Assembly: GCA_035640155.1 (NCBI GenBank)
Contig: DASQWR010000185.1
Coordinates: forward strand, 1 to 39,273
Length of the DNA: 39,273 nt
Direction of reading: 5' to 3'
Source of the DNA: JALYQB01 sp035640155
GTDB lineage: Bacteria; Actinomycetota; Actinomycetes; Mycobacteriales; Pseudonocardiaceae
This document shows positions 38,895-39,273 of the stretch, piece after piece. Both the position numbers and the translations under genes were made by a program. The notes under the pieces were generated by a model that searched no databases, was not told the DNA's origin, and was given only the letters and a program-made list of their open reading frames with translations. Numbering within the stretch: position 1 is the stretch's first letter; each line of letters starts with the position of its first letter.

Positions 38895-39273
38895 ACCGGC
38901 CGGTGCCTCCCGGCCGGCGGGTGCTCGCCGTGACCGTGCTGCTGCTCGTCGCGGCCGCCGCCGCACTCGGCGCTGCCGCAGCGCTGCCTTGGGCACGGGT
39001 CACCTTCCGGGTACCGCTGCGGGGCAACGTGCCGGTGGACGTGGACGGCGCGGCGCTGGTGCCTGCGCTGGGTCCGCTGGCCCTGCTCGCGCTGGCGGCG
39101 GTGGCGGCCACCCTGGCCACCACCGGATGGGTGCGGCGGGTGCTGGGCCTGCTCGTGGTGCTCGCCGCGGTGCCGGTGGCCCGCGGCGCCGTCTCGGTGC
39201 GCGACCCCGAAGGAGTCGTCGAGGCGGCCACCGGTGAGCTCCCGGCGCGCGCGGAACCCACCGGTGACGTCGT
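38891..39273 (+). CDS. Trp biosynthesis-associated membrane protein (partial)
   Basis: The gene runs off the right edge; 127 codons are visible. GTG 38891 overlaps the trpE stop by four bases. The product has a basic N-terminus and hydrophobic segments at about 12-32, 56-76 and 82-98, with a conserved-looking PWARVTF stretch after the first. The position after trpE and the pattern match the TIGR02234 family found only in actinobacterial trp clusters; function unknown. Confidence 0.8.
   Translation, partial: MNRPVPPGRRVLAVTVLLLVAAAAALGAAAALPWARVTFRVPLRGNVPVDVDGAALVPALGPLALLALAAVAATLATTGWVRRVLGLLVVLAAVPVARGAVSVRDPEGVVEAATGELPARAEPTGDV

Noticed and set aside
1..39273. CRISPR arrays, tRNA or rRNA genes, intact insertion sequences, phage or biosynthetic gene clusters
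   Set aside because: No regularly spaced repeats, cloverleaf-like sequences, transposases or cluster enzymes were recognised by reading; tRNAscan-type and profile searches could not be run.

Overview
This window is high-G+C actinobacterial chromosome. Actinobacterial markers are paired clpP1-clpP2, a PriA-type HisA, a mycobacterial-like his gene order, GTG starts with 4-base stop/start overlaps, and several start codons directly behind TANNNT hexamers. Gene content and order resemble the Pseudonocardiaceae (for example Pseudonocardia); that placement is an inference from family knowledge, not a search.

Region by region. 1-580: the 5' end of a secreted protein on the minus strand and a decayed C-terminal fragment of an ABC transporter binding protein. 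581-5819: protein quality control (tig, clpP1, clpP2, clpX), then a C39-like cysteine-peptidase-fold protein close behind clpX. 5816-11840: valS, folC, a DUF4233 membrane protein and ndk, interrupted by an intact vapBC toxin-antitoxin pair and a broken second vapC. 11903-16465: a B12-binding-type radical SAM protein (TIGR03960) and its partner family (TIGR03936/DUF2344), separated by an inverted secreted subtilase. 16589-22709: rne, rplU, rpmA, obg, proB. 22710-26613: where proA is commonly found there is a MerR-type regulator, hsp20 with an operator-like promoter, a J-domain protein and a nucleotidase; then nadD, followed by an acidic unknown protein rather than rsfS. 26710-36561: a RibD/DHFR-like reductase, then the histidine genes hisD-C-B and hisH-(small membrane protein)-A-F-I, split by about 3 kb carrying a DUF4389 membrane protein, a frameshifted small gene, an XRE regulator and soxR. 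36567-39273: a frameshifted TetR regulator divergent from trpE, then the start of the Trp-associated membrane protein.

How it fits together: the core is housekeeping (Clp proteolysis, tRNA charging, folate, nucleotide balance, RNA decay and ribosome assembly, proline, NAD, histidine, tryptophan). PriA (hisA) serves both histidine and tryptophan synthesis. Accessory genes sit at operon junctions, and five or so of them are broken (binding-protein remnant, vapC remnant, decayed block near 23.5 kb, partner of the XRE gene, tetR). The most notable signals are the recurrent leaderless-type promoters, a likely CTG start for the DUF2344 gene, the peptidase-like gene behind clpX, and operator-like inverted repeats at the hsp20 and XRE promoters. 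No CRISPR array, tRNA, rRNA or intact insertion sequence was recognised.
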